Source: Spongilla lacustris
Taxonomy: Eukaryota; Porifera; Demospongiae; Spongillida; Spongillidae
Direction of reading: 5' to 3'
DNA: 64,000 nucleotides
Assembly (NCBI GenBank): GCA_949361645.1
Contig: OX442424.1
Location: forward strand, 8,249,322 to 8,313,321
Part shown: piece by piece, positions 1-10,938 of the stretch
Position numbering within the stretch: the first letter of the stretch is position 1
How the letters are laid out: every line of letters begins with the position of its first letter
Made by a program: the position numbers and the translations under genes
The notes under the pieces: generated by a model
What the model saw: only the letters and a program-made list of their open reading frames with translations
The model's database searches: none
Told to the model about the DNA's origin: nothing

Positions 1-790
1 CCCTACCCATGAGGACACACCTCCCTACCCATGAGGACACACCTCCCTACCCATGAGGACACACCTCCCTACCCATGAGGACACACCTCCCCCTACCCAT
101 GAGGACACACCTCCCTACCCATGAGGACACACCTCCCTACCCATGAGGACACACCTCCCTACCCATGAGGACACACCTCCCTACCCATGAGGACACACCT
201 CCCTACCATGAGGACACACCTCCCTACCCATGAGGACACACCTCCCTACCCATGAGGACACACCTCCCTACCCATGAGGACACGCCCCTACCCATGAGGA
301 CACACCTCTCTACCCATGAGGACACACCTCTCTACCCATGAGGACACACCTCCCTACCCATGAGGACACGCCCCTACCCATGAGGACACACCTCTCTACC
401 CATGAGGACACACCTCTCTACCCATGAGGACACACCTCCCTACCCATGAGGACACACCTCCCTACCCATGAGGACACACCTCCCTACCATGAGGACACAC
501 CTCCCTACCCATGAGGACACACCTCCCTACCCATGAGGACACACCTCCCTACCCATGAGGACACACCTCCCTACCCATGAGGACACGCCCCTACCCATGA
601 GGACACACCTCTCTACCCACGAGGACACACCTCCCTACCCATGAGGACACGCCCCTACCCATGAGGACACGCCCCTACCCATGAGGACACACCTCTCTAC
701 CCATGAGGACACACCTCTCTACCCATGAGGACACACCTCTCTACCCATGAGGACACACCTCCCTACCCATGAGGATACACCTCCCCACCC
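1..790. repeat. Minisatellite, about 22-bp unit
   Basis: Tandem array with a unit close to CTACCCATGAGGACACACCT plus CC, with short variants in which ACACCTCC becomes ACGCC. It begins at the window edge, so its true length is unknown. It decays after about 770. It lies on the 3' side of the last visible PRPF4 exon, so it may sit in the next PRPF4 intron. The open frames through it are repeat artefacts. Confidence 0.95.
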
Positions 791-911
791 ATAAGGACAC
801 ACCCTCTACCAAGCTGCTAAAACAACACTGCAAATGTGGCATCTCTCTAACACACCTGCAAGTAAACCAACATACCTCCTCCCCCCTCCCCCTGTGGTAT
901 GTACCTTATAT

Positions 912-1567
912 CAACACACTCCCCATCCTCATCACATGCCTCTCTCCCTCAACACACTCCCCATCCTCATCACATGCCTCTCTCCCTCCACACACTCCCC
1001 ATCCTCATCACATGCCTCTCTCCCTAAACACACTCCCCATCCTCATCACATGCCTCTCTCCCTCCACACACTCCCCATCCTCATCACATGCCTCTCTCCC
1101 TCAACACACTCCCCATCCTCATCACATGCCTCTCTCCCTCAACACACTCCCCATCCTCATCACATGCCTCTCTCCCTCAACACACTCCCCATCCTCATCA
1201 CATGCCTCTCTCCCTCAACACACTCCCCATCCTTATCACATGCCTCTCTCCCTCCACACACTCCCCATCCTTATCACATGCCTCTCTCCCTCCACACACT
1301 CCCCATCCTCATCACATGCCTCTCTCCCTCCACACACTCCCCATCCTTATCACATGCCTCTCTCCCTCCACACACTCCCCATCCTCATCACATGCCTCTC
1401 TCCCTCAACACACTCCCCATCCTCATCACATGCCTCTCTCCCTCCACACACTCCCCATCCTCATCACATGCCTCTCTCCCTCCACACACTCCCCATCCTT
1501 ATCACATGCCTCTTTCCCTCCACACACTCCCCATCCTCATCACATGCCTCTCTCCCTCCACACACCT
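912..1567. repeat. Minisatellite, 38-bp unit
   Basis: About 17 copies of a 38-bp C-rich unit containing CACTCCCCATCCTCATCACA and TGCCTCTCTCCCTC, with scattered T/C and A/C changes. Long open frames rich in His, Pro and Ser run through it on the + strand because 38 bp is not a multiple of three; they are not genes. Confidence 0.95.
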
Positions 1568-1692
1568 CCCACCTAGTGGCACTACATTACACACCACACC
1601 CTCCCTACATAATGTATCTCTATGCCCACACCTAATGTAGCTATAGATCACAAGCCCCACCCTCCTCTAATGATGTCATAATGATGTCATAC

Positions 1693-2320
1693 CTCTAAGA
1701 ACTCGAATAGGTTCACAGCCAGGCACAGACCACAGCTTGCAAAGACCACTCCTGCACACATAAATGTGCATGTGTGTGTACATGTGCAGTGTGTACATGT
1801 GTGGTGTGTACATGTATATGTGTGGTGTGTGCATGTGTATGTGTGGTGTGTGCATGTGTGTGCACATGACCATTTGTATGCACATGATCCATACATGTGT
1901 GTTATGTAATGTTGTAAAGCATTACATCACCCACCATGACGCAGTCGCCAACATTTTTGAATCAGGAGAGAACTGGCAGTAGGAGATCGGCCTGTCGTCT
2001 CCTACTTGACTGCATGTGTTGGTGATTTGCTGTGCAGTGAAGACACAAACACATACACAGTCATACACACAAGCACATATATAGTCATACACACAGGCAT
2101 ATATACACAGTCAAATATACACAGGCACATACACACAACATATATACACAGTCACATATACACAGGCACATACACACTCATAAACACCTCCATGAACACA
2201 CACTCCAAACACATCCATGCACACACACCCTCAAATACCTCCATGTACCTCCACACCCCATGAACACCACAAACACATCCCTCCATGTCATACACCTCCA
2301 TGAATGCAGACACCCCCATG

Positions 2321-2417
<97 letters not shown>

Positions 2418-3760
2418 CATGCATACACATACACAGACACCATCTCACTCTAAGCTTCTTGTGTAGATCCTGCTTCTTTGCAGCCTTCTCTGCCCCAGGC
2501 TTCAGCACCTCCTCCCTCGCCCTCGTCAGCCTCTCCTGAGCTCTGGGAATGGAGTACTCTGCAATCCAGTACCTGGCAGCCAGGAGCTCAGGAAGGCCTT
2601 CATGGTACCACACTGTGTCCTGGAAACCAACAGGCAAATGACGACATGATCTCTGGCAATTGATTATTGATGAGGGGGAGGAGGGGTAAGGGAGGGAAGT
2701 AGGAGGGGATGTTCTATGAGGAAGGGGAGGAGGAGGGGCATGCTATATGGGGAAGGGAGGAGGAGGGGCATGCTCTATGGGGAAGGGGAGGAGAAGGGGC
2801 ATGCTCTATGGGGAAGGGAGGAGGAGGGGCATGCTCTATGGGGAAGGGGAGGAGAAGGGGCATGCTCTATGGGGAAGGGAGGAGGAGGGGCATGTTCTAT
2901 GAGGAAGGGGAGGAGGAGGAGGGGCATGCTCTATGGGGAAGGGAGGAGGAGGGGCATGCTCTATGGGGAAGGGAGGAGGAGGGGCATGCTCTATGGGGAA
3001 GGGAGGAGGAGGGGCATGCTCTATGGGGAAGGGAGGAGGAGGGGCATGCTCTATGGGGAAGGGAGGAGGAGGGGCATGCTCTACGGGGGGAAGGGAGGAG
3101 GAGAGGCATGCTCTATGGGGAAGGGTGGAGGAGGGGCATGCTCTACGGGGGAAGGGAGGAGGAGAGGCATGCTCTATGGGGAAGGGAGGAGGAGGGGCAT
3201 GCTCTATGGGGAAGGGGAGGAGGAGGGGCATGCTCTATGGGGAAGGGGAGGAGGAGGGGCATGCTCTATGGGGAAGGGGAGGAGGAGGGGCATGCTCTAT
3301 GGGGAAGGGGAGGAGGAGGGGCATGCTCTATGGGGAAGGGGAGGAGAAGGGTCATGTTCTATGGGGAAGGGGAGAAGGCAGTGGCCGAGATGACTACCCC
3401 TCCACCCCATCCTTACCTCATCCAGTGGCTGAGATGGCTCCCCCTCCACCTCCTGCTTCTCTATCCTGACACCGCGCTCAGCTGAAAAACAGTACGCAAG
3501 TGAGCCACTGCAGAAATGGGTAGGGAGAGGGAGAGGACCTAGAGGGAGAGGACCTCGGCTCCTTACCCAGATCTGCAAGGTGTAACCTGAGCCTTTCTCT
3601 TCTGTCTGCCGGACCCTCTCCAAACAAACCTACGTGAAGGTGCACAGGTGACTTGCAATCTCACTGCACATAAACAACAGACATATGGGCTCCTTGAATT
3701 CTCTTAGCCGAGCTTTAACTTCAGCGTCATCAGTTGGCACAATAATGGCCCTTGCCTGAA

Positions 3761-3822
<62 letters not shown>

Positions 3823-5918
3823 TGTGTATGTGTGTGCACGTGTTTATGGATCACAATGGAGAGGCCCAATACACACAAAACACATGTATACATGTATAGC
3901 AAATATAATGGAACAGTCCCTATGAAAATGGCTCCAATCTCTTTTCTGGAAGTCCTTACCCCATGCCAAAAATTTTCTTTACAGTCATCACCCACCCACC
4001 CACCCACCCCAATCTCAGTGTGACACACATTTAGGATGTGTTCTTCTTAAGCACAGAGAGTTACGCATTCAGCTGGGGTGCTACCCAAATCCTCTTACAA
4101 TAAGCCCATTTTTGCTTTTGGAGTACCCCACACACTAAACACATGGGACTGCACCTTCTTCCTCTTCTCAAATTCAGCCAGCAGCTCTTGCTGTCTGTCT
4201 GGTACTTGACTGGCATCCATCAAGCGAGCTACATCTGTGCGCGATTGAATGATAAGCAAAAATTAATTAAAACAAAAAATCCCACAATGACAGTGTTTAG
4301 GTAGCTGTATAAAAGTATAACCCCAATCCAATGTAATCATAAAAGGGCTTTTGCCGTCAATGGCACAGGATCTCATCGAGATTCTGCGGAATCGCTATCA
4401 AGAGATTTCGGAAGCATAATTTTTGGAACTGTGGGCTGTCGCTTCTCGATCAGAAGTACGCCCCAAAATGATATTATACAGAAAATCAGAATCTTGTACT
4501 ATGCAAATTGGGTGGAGAGTTTACAGCAGATAATTTAATCCCAAGTATACGACCAATTCTTACGCTATCTTATAAGATCCGATCCGCTACCCAAAGGTAG
4601 CGACAGTGATTTAATCATTTGTATAGACCTTGTTCTGGATACTACTGGATTCCATCAGAAATTAAGATAGCAGATCTGATTCAGGTAGCATAAGTGTAGA
4701 ATGGTAAAATCTAATTCAAGAATGGAAAACCTTCATAGCCATGGCTAATTTTAGGACAGTGACAGAATGAATGCCATTATCATGTTAATTTAAACGCTAT
4801 AACTTATTAAAACTGCATGTGTTTCAATTCTGAAGGTCTAGTGATGATGGAATCTGGAATTACATGTTTTAAAAGGTATTGTTAATGATGGACAACTGTT
4901 GAAAATCTGGTTTGATGGTCCTTCTGTCAGGCTAGCTAAACTTCTCTTTAGTAACAGTCTTGTACCATTGAAATCCAATTGATCATGATATTAAGGTATA
5001 GGTTGGAGTTAATATGGCTTTTCTTTTGTGCATGTTTGAAACTGTGATGAAAAATGGAAGGGAATGAATCGCAGCGGTCGGATGCAACAGGACATCACCA
5101 CATAGCCATCTTTGTGCTAAGTTCATCCGATGGGATGCAAAATAGGCATATATCTTCATCCATTTTTCATCACGGTTTCAAACATGAAAAAACTCCCAAC
5201 CTATACCTTTTTCATATGCACCTCAAAGCATATCGGATCATTAACAATTAATAATAAATGCATGCAATAATGACGCAATAATGATTAGGACACCAAAAAA
5301 CATGGTGGCGAATGAGTTAACTTAAGTCTGACCTTCCCGGGATGACACAGCAACCCTGACGTCCAAACCCGAATCCCAAAGACTGCTTTTTCTTTTTGGG
5401 GTAGCTTTTGCAGAGAAATTCAGTAAGTTCAGCAACGAATCTTTACCGTCTTAAAAAATGACAGTCCAAACGAATACTATAGTTTGCCTTTACGTGTGAT
5501 GAGTACGAGAGTCCTCTTCGAGGTAATGCACGGATACGAAAACAACGGCCAAGTGAATAGTTTTGTTTCGTTTCTATACGACAAATCAACATACATGACG
5601 ATAAGTATGCTGAAGCTTTTGCAATATCGTAATAGTTTATGGCATTGCCACTTTTCCCTCAGATGAATCCGGGACAGAAAACCTTCAAACTAGCATAACG
5701 ATAGTAGAGCCATATCCCAAAGTGGGAGTACAATACGCAATATACGTCAGCAAACAATCTATTTAGTGCCCACCTAGTGTAACGTTGATGTTGCCAGCTT
5801 GCATCCCAGCAAGCACTGCTGCCGATGGAACAGGTAATAGCCCATCTTGGATTAAGCCGGGTCTATCTGAAGCACCGCCAACACCGAACTGGACGCGAGG
5901 TTTCTTTAGCTCCTCCAT
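1693..5918 (-). CDS. PRPF4: U4/U6 snRNP protein PRPF4 (Prp4), 5' portion
   Basis: Scaffold protein of the U4/U6-U5 tri-snRNP in pre-mRNA splicing; a PRP4-like (PPFAR) module precedes seven WD40 repeats. Eight exons splice in phase on the minus strand: 5774-5918 (start, [15 protein letters not shown]), 4155-4234, 3683-3755, 3567-3629, 3417-3481, 2449-2619, 1935-2029 and 1693-1751. Diagnostic stretches are [66 protein letters not shown] and [20 protein letters not shown], all matching the known family order up to the first WD40 repeat. The remaining WD40 repeats must lie left of the window. Introns carry minisatellites and long CA/TG tracts. The start is head-to-head with SPCS2. Partial gene. 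Confidence 0.93.
2323..2415. repeat. (CA)n microsatellite
   Basis: An uninterrupted CA dinucleotide run of roughly 45 units inside a PRPF4 intron, directly 3' of the exon ending at 2449. Wider CA/TG-rich sequence flanks it from about 1764 to 2300, with the 95-bp PRPF4 exon 1935-2029 embedded in that simple sequence. Confidence 0.95.
2705..3372. repeat. Purine-rich minisatellite, 30-bp unit
   Basis: About 22 copies of a 30-bp unit such as GGGAGGAGGAGGGGCATGCT plus CTATGGGGAA, within the PRPF4 intron between exons 3417-3481 and 2449-2619. The strand asymmetry (all purine on +) suggests G-quadruplex or triplex potential. Because the unit is a multiple of three, it is open in several frames on both strands; none is a gene. 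Confidence 0.95.
3763..3821. repeat. (TG)n microsatellite
   Basis: TG dinucleotide run beginning 8 bp upstream of the PRPF4 exon 3683-3755 in its direction of transcription. On the minus strand it reads (CA)n just before the CACTTTTCAG acceptor. Confidence 0.9.
4994..5210. repeat. Foldback (inverted-repeat) element in PRPF4 intron 1
   Basis: The left arm (4994-5062) holds AAGGTATAGGTTGG and CATGTTTGAAACTGTGATGA. The reverse complement of 5150-5209 holds AGGTATAGGTTGGGAGTTTT and CATGTTTGAAACCGTGATGA. The arms are about 60 bp and imperfect, with an unrelated centre near 5065-5150. This looks like an old MITE or foldback element. The rest of intron 1 (4235-5773) shows no other recognisable feature. 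Confidence 0.7.
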
Positions 5919-6200
5919 CTGACGAATTAAATATTAACCCCGATAATACGCGGTAAAACGTTTTGAAATGTTTATTTTTTGTTATGCATGTAGTTAGTTC
6001 CCCTTTGATTTGGCAAAGGTTTCTTTATACCTAGAGTATTTAGGTTTAAAGGAAGTTGTTTTAGGAAAAGCGAAGCATGCAGTAAGCTGTGTTAAGATTT
6101 TAGTATTAGGAGCACATGTATTGGTGCAAAACCGTACAAATAACATCTGCGGTCTTGTAACGTCTGGGGACCCGATATTTCCGCTCTAAATCATACAACA
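5919..6200. promoter_or_regulatory. Shared divergent promoter interval PRPF4 / SPCS2
   Basis: Only 282 bp separate the two start codons, which face away from each other, so both promoters must lie here or overlap the first exons. I see no clear TATA box in a convincing position. The call rests on gene geometry alone. Confidence 0.6.
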
Positions 6201-7166
6201 ATGGCGACCAAAGAGAAAGGAAAGAAGGAACAGCAGCTACAAGGCAACCCTTCCAAAGTACTATTGCTGTTTTTGTTTTAAATCTTATTCTGTAATCTTA
6301 CTCACCGAATCTGTCCTCAGTCGGATGATATTTTAACACCTATCGACAAGTGGGATGCCTCCGCCGTAAAAAATCGACTTGATGATGCTGTAAAGAAGGT
6401 AAATTGCGTGTTGGATTCTAACCTTATCTCGAACTTTAATGGTTGCTACCTTCACAGGTCATGAAGGATTCGTATAACTGTGAAGAAGACTTCACTCTTA
6501 TTGACCAACGTCTTGCCATCAGTACAATTGCCTGCGCCTTCTCCCTCTTTGCCCTCGCATACGATTACATATTTCCATTCCCTCAGTCAAAGCCTATCTT
6601 GCTCATCTGTTCAGTCAGATATCCTTTACAGTGCATATCAAGGACGCTGCGCATTCATAAGCATACATATGCACAACACCATGCATCACATTTACACATA
6701 CAATCATTAGTTTTTATCTTTGACTATGCTACCTATTTTATCCTCATGGGAGTTCTGAGTGCATTTATGATGTATAAGGAAAAGAACACATTTTATGTAG
6801 GCCTGGAGAAGGATCCAGCAGGAGTGGTATGTTCATTGCATCTTGTTGCCCACATATGCTTAAGTTATTAATGTTATTTTCAGAGTCCTGATAATGTGTG
6901 GAGATGGGGGTCTTCTATTCCTCGGTTCAGCCCCATGTGTACTCTGACAGTACACTTCACTGAGGGCAAGACGAAGGGAACCAGAACATCTTCTATGGAG
7001 AAGTGAGTCACCTCTCTCTGTGTGGTTGTGATCTCCATTCTTTGTTTGTGAACACAGGTCGATTGACTCATGGTTTGATGTGAATGGCCAGCTCTGTCTA
7101 GATAAGTTCAGCTCTGATATCAACAAGCTCTGCGAAGACATCAACAAAACAAAGAAGGACATGTAG
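6201..7166 (+). CDS. SPCS2: Signal peptidase complex subunit 2
   Basis: Non-catalytic 25-kDa subunit of the ER signal peptidase, which cleaves signal peptides at the translocon. Exons: 6201-6257, 6321-6398, 6458 to about 6608, about 6709-6826, 6884-7002 and 7058-7166 (stop TAG). Family hallmarks are PIDKWDASAVKNRLDDAVKK, then the first membrane segment (about STIACAFSLFALAYDYIFPF), PFPQSKP, a second membrane segment around YFILMGVLSAF, MMYKEKNTF, a KDPAG turn and a soluble tail ending NKTKKDM. The exact donor and acceptor of the intron near 6610-6708 are ambiguous; a donor after ATCT and an acceptor at ATTAG keep the frame. It is divergent from PRPF4 and convergent with the next gene. Confidence 0.93.
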
Positions 7167-7498
7167 GAATTGTTTTTTTTTTCAGTCACTTTGAGCAGTT
7201 TATTGCACATCAATGATTACTAAAGGGTCAAAAAGTCACAACACAAACCTCAGCACAAACACATATAGATTCATACACATGACCATTTAGAGAGAGAATG
7301 TAACTACGACACCTGTATTTGTTGCAGATGTGAGCCTGTGTGGTTTGGTGTTGGCATGGGAGGATACCCAGGTGTACAGTGGAGATGCACAATCTACAAG
7401 TCTGCATCTGCATCCTGAGCAAGGCAGTGCTGACACCTTGGGGGGGGGGAGGCACTTGGTTGCTAGGAGACATCTCACCACCCTTACTGCAACTAGGT

Positions 7499-10400
7499 TC
7501 ATTTATGTAACAGACAGCCCGATGTCTGCTGGATATCTGGTGCAGTCTTGGGCTCACTATCAGGTATCTGGTGAACCACTTTACCTTCGCTGTCCAGCAG
7601 CAAGAGCTGGCCTTCCTCAACTTTCGCACTGACCACAGTATGATCAGGAGAAAAAACTGCCGTGGTATCTACCACATGCGTAATCTCATCTGTCCTGCAT
7701 GCATGTGCCTCAGGTGTGGCAACCCCTGGTTCCCTGTAGGCAACTGCAGGACATGTAAGGGTCTTGGGAGCCGCCTCTGAGCAGTTTGGGATCCTGATCG
7801 TGTGCGGAGCTTTGGGGGCAGAAGGTAGTTGCACATCAGTGTTCTTTGGGGCAAGAGCTGTCTTCGGCTCCCTTGGTGTGGACGTGTAGGAAGAAATGTG
7901 AAGCACTCCATTTGTTCCAAGCTGCTGCCCTTTGTAACCCTTGGAATCCGCCGGGAGAGGCACGCTTTCTCCATCAGTGTAATGCATTGTGGACACCCTG
8001 GGCAGTACTGGGTTTCCGTAAGGGTACCTAGGCTGTGTTAAATATTTAGAGGAGTTTGCTGACTGGATGCCACTTCCAGCATGACACGTAGTCATACACT
8101 CGGGCAAAGTCAGTGTTGTTGTGGCTACAGGGCCACCTCGAGTTGTATGTTCAGGAGGTTTCCTGTACCCTTTCAAGACCTCACAGGGCCTCTCTGCCAG
8201 CATCCTGGAGTAACCACTTGGTGAGCGGTGCTGTGTACCAGCTGACCACAGCATTTGGGTTAATATATCGTAGATGATGGAGGCAGGGAGGGGGCCAGGG
8301 GCTGGCTGCTCTGTGTAAGCAGGGGGCTGGCTGGTATGAGCAGGGAGGGGGGTGGGCTGAAGAAGTGGAGGGAGCTGGCTGCTATCACCAGATAGTTGAG
8401 GGGGCTGGCTGGTAAGTAGAGGAGGCTGGCCTGTGTGAGCAGGGAGTGGAGGAGGGTGATTGGTGTGAGAAGAGAGTGGAGGGGACTCCCTGGTGTGCAC
8501 AGGGAGTGGAGGGAGCTGGCTGGTATCAGCAGGGAGTGGAGGGGGCTGGCTGGTATCAACAGGGAGAGGAGGGAGAGGTGTGGACTGGCTGGTGGTATGA
8601 CCAGCCACATCTTTGTGTGCACTTGACAATGAATGCTGGTGGGTGGTCAGAAGGAGGTCACATCCCTGGTCCTTGTTGCCCAGTGAGGCACTGCTTGCGC
8701 TGTGGAAGAGTTAGAACACACAACACATTCATGATGCTGGCCTGCCAGGGAGTGCTGGGGAGGGGAGTGCAGGCCTACACACATCCTAAGACTGCCTACA
8801 AAGACCCTTTGTGGATATGTCGACCTAAAAGTGGTGCATATCAGATGTGCAAAGGCAAGTTTTCCCATTTTTCATCTTCATGTAAATGCACTGTATCTAA
8901 ATGGTATGTTTCCTACACATCTTAAATACACAACAACTTGTGGCAGTATATATAAAAACGAACCTTCTTAGGTGCTCCAGAAGCTGTTGTATGATGTGTG
9001 GAGGGATGTCTTGCAGGTATGAGTAACTAGAAGCACAGGTGAAGGACCAGGTGTGCATGTGGATGTGAAGGACCAGGTGTGCATGTGGATGGGAAGGACC
9101 AGGTGTGCATGTGGATGTGAAGGACCAGGTGTGCATGTGGATGTGAAGACACAGGTGTGTGTGTGTGTGTATGTGAAAGACCAGGTGTGTATGTGGATGT
9201 GAAGACACAGGTGTGTATGTGGATGTGAAGGACCAGGTGTGTATAGAATATGGTGAGGGAATTGACCCCTTCAGCACGGATCATACATACTTATTGTTAT
9301 CAGCTGAAGATCTGACTGTTCTTGACCGTCTTCGTAGTACCTTTGGCTTCACTGAAGGAGAGGACTAGAGGGAGGGGCACACAGCTTAACTCAACACACA
9401 CAATGCATACTTCTACACATCCCTGGCTGGCTGGCCCAATGTTTATTCTGATCTCATGCACTCAAAATAACAGTTACGCACTCAAAATAGCAACGCTGCA
9501 GTCCTCCTGCTTGTTCAATCTTGTGCTGAAATGTGTTAAACCTGTACTCACTTGCCAATGATTACTGTTCTAAGACCATGCCCTAAATAGCCCGACCCTC
9601 AATGCCAACCATCAATCTCAAGCCACACCTTTAACTCAGGTATACGCTCCTCTAGGCAGACCTGGTCTGCCAAATTCATCACTTTCACTGCCTCCCTTGC
9701 CTCCCTTGAGGTCAACTTGCTGGTCTCCTGTTTCCCGTTTTGACGCTGCCTTCTCCCTGGCCTCCATATAAGGACTGGTGTGACAGTGTACTCGTTGGAA
9801 CTCCCTGAGTCTCCGACGTCCTCCACAAGTACCATCTCAGAAAAGCTCACCTTCTGAAGGGTGTGGCTATGGGTGTGGCCTTGCATTGACCTGGGAAGGG
9901 AGGCACAGTGATGCCCAATGTTAATAGCATTGAGCTTCTTGAAAGCTGTGGTGGTTGGCGATCATAGTACATGTACAAATGTCACACATGGCACACACAT
10001 ATGCACTACAGGGTGATCCAAAAGTCACATAAAATTTAAACCAATTCAAAAATTAGTAGCTACATGTACATGTGGTGTTTTTAAAAGTAGTGACCTTTTT
10101 CATTATGCCCAGCTGAGCTGGTGCTATGAAGTCTTTAAATAACAGTTTTTTGTTTATAATAGTATATACCTACCTGCCTTCTCCAATTGGGACTGTCACA
10201 CCCCTTCTGTGTAGTGCAGCATCCCTCATAGGCAGTACATCATCAAGGGACTGCACTGTTAATGCTGGCAGGATTGCTGCACATGTATGTATGTGTGTAT
10301 ATATGCATGTGCATGTGTGTATGTGTGTGTGCATATATGTATGCATGTGCATATGTGTGGTGTAGTGTGTGCATATGTATATGTGTGGTGTATGTGCGTA

Positions 10401-10853
10401 CATATGTGTACAAACATATGCATGAGTGTGCATACATGTGGTGTGGTGGAAGACAACATACACAGAGATGTTAGTTCTGTCTCACATATGAACCCCACCA
10501 CTTAAAACGGTGTTGAAAGAACAAGCAAAGACGCATACCTGAGTGCTCCGTCTACAGACTTATTGAGTCATATGCACATTTGAGCAATTACAATATCAGC
10601 AATCCGAATGAGTTTGTTTTAGACACGCACCTCCCACCTACACGTACACACATGCACACACATACATACACACTACTGTACCTGAGTTGCTTTTGCACTT
10701 TTCCTGCTGTGTGCTATGCTTCGATATTATATTTGCTACATAACGCATATAAGCTCTGGCTGAGGGAAGGCCTTTGAGCGGCTCTGAGCTCTGCCAGCAC
10801 CCTGGATGTTGGCATAAGGGACCGCACCTCCCCCTACATGTACCGTCAGACAT
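7499..10853 (-). CDS. Unrecognised proline-rich protein, six exons
   Basis: I do not recognise this family. Six exons join in consistent phase: 10682-10853, 10174-10276, 9629-9890, 9291-9364, 8964-9026 and 7499-8699, giving about 624 residues. The N-terminal region is Cys-rich (GRCGPLCQHPGCW). The middle has a charged stretch (SREAREAVKVMNLADQVCLE) and a basic segment (KVLRRRSRTVRSS). The large last exon has tandem Pro repeats of the type PLPVDTSQPPPLPADTSQLP over roughly its first 110 codons, then Ser/Thr/Pro-rich low-complexity sequence. There is no signal peptide, membrane segment or known catalytic motif. The Pro tracts could bind SH3 or EVH1 domains, but that is a guess. The ATG at 10853 is my choice, with only 85 bp to the USO1 start; an upstream non-coding exon is possible. 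Confidence 0.6.
9030..9245. repeat. Short minisatellite, about 24-26-bp unit
   Basis: About eight copies of a unit near GAAGGACCAGGTGTGCATGT plus GGAT, in the intron between exons 9291-9364 and 8964-9026 of the proline-rich gene. Its His-rich translations are artefacts. Confidence 0.85.
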
Positions 10854-10938
10854 GGTACCGTTGCCATGCAACCAACTTGACGAAAGTGCGCTTGCGCGTA
10901 CTTGTGTGCAGCTGATTTTTTTTTACCATCGCATTGTT
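10854..10938. promoter_or_regulatory. 85-bp divergent interval, proline-rich gene / USO1
   Basis: The two inferred start codons are 85 bp apart and head-to-head. The interval holds a CG-containing core (TGCGCTTGCGCGTACTTG) and a T-run. If the proline-rich start is right, both 5' UTRs and the promoter core are extremely compressed; otherwise that gene's 5' end lies inside or beyond USO1. Confidence 0.45.

Noticed and set aside
1..790. Regular direct repeats that could look like a CRISPR array
   Set aside because: Units are contiguous with no unique spacers, and the host is clearly an intron-bearing eukaryote.
769..1640. Long + strand open frames rich in His/Pro/Ser
   Set aside because: They are translations of the 38-bp minisatellite, with parallel versions in all three frames.
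2709..3485. Gly/Glu/Arg-rich 258-residue frame and antisense Pro-rich frames
   Set aside because: The 30-bp repeat is open in several frames on both strands and lies within a PRPF4 intron.
8647..8868. Minus-strand ORF with several Cys and His residues
   Set aside because: It spans the predicted intron 8700-8963 and ends in a different frame from exon 7499-8699.
10535..10549. 13-nt microexon (ACGGAGCACTCAG) in the proline-rich gene
   Set aside because: It has splice-like borders, but including it breaks the frame into exon 10174-10276; direct joining of the flanking exons is in phase.
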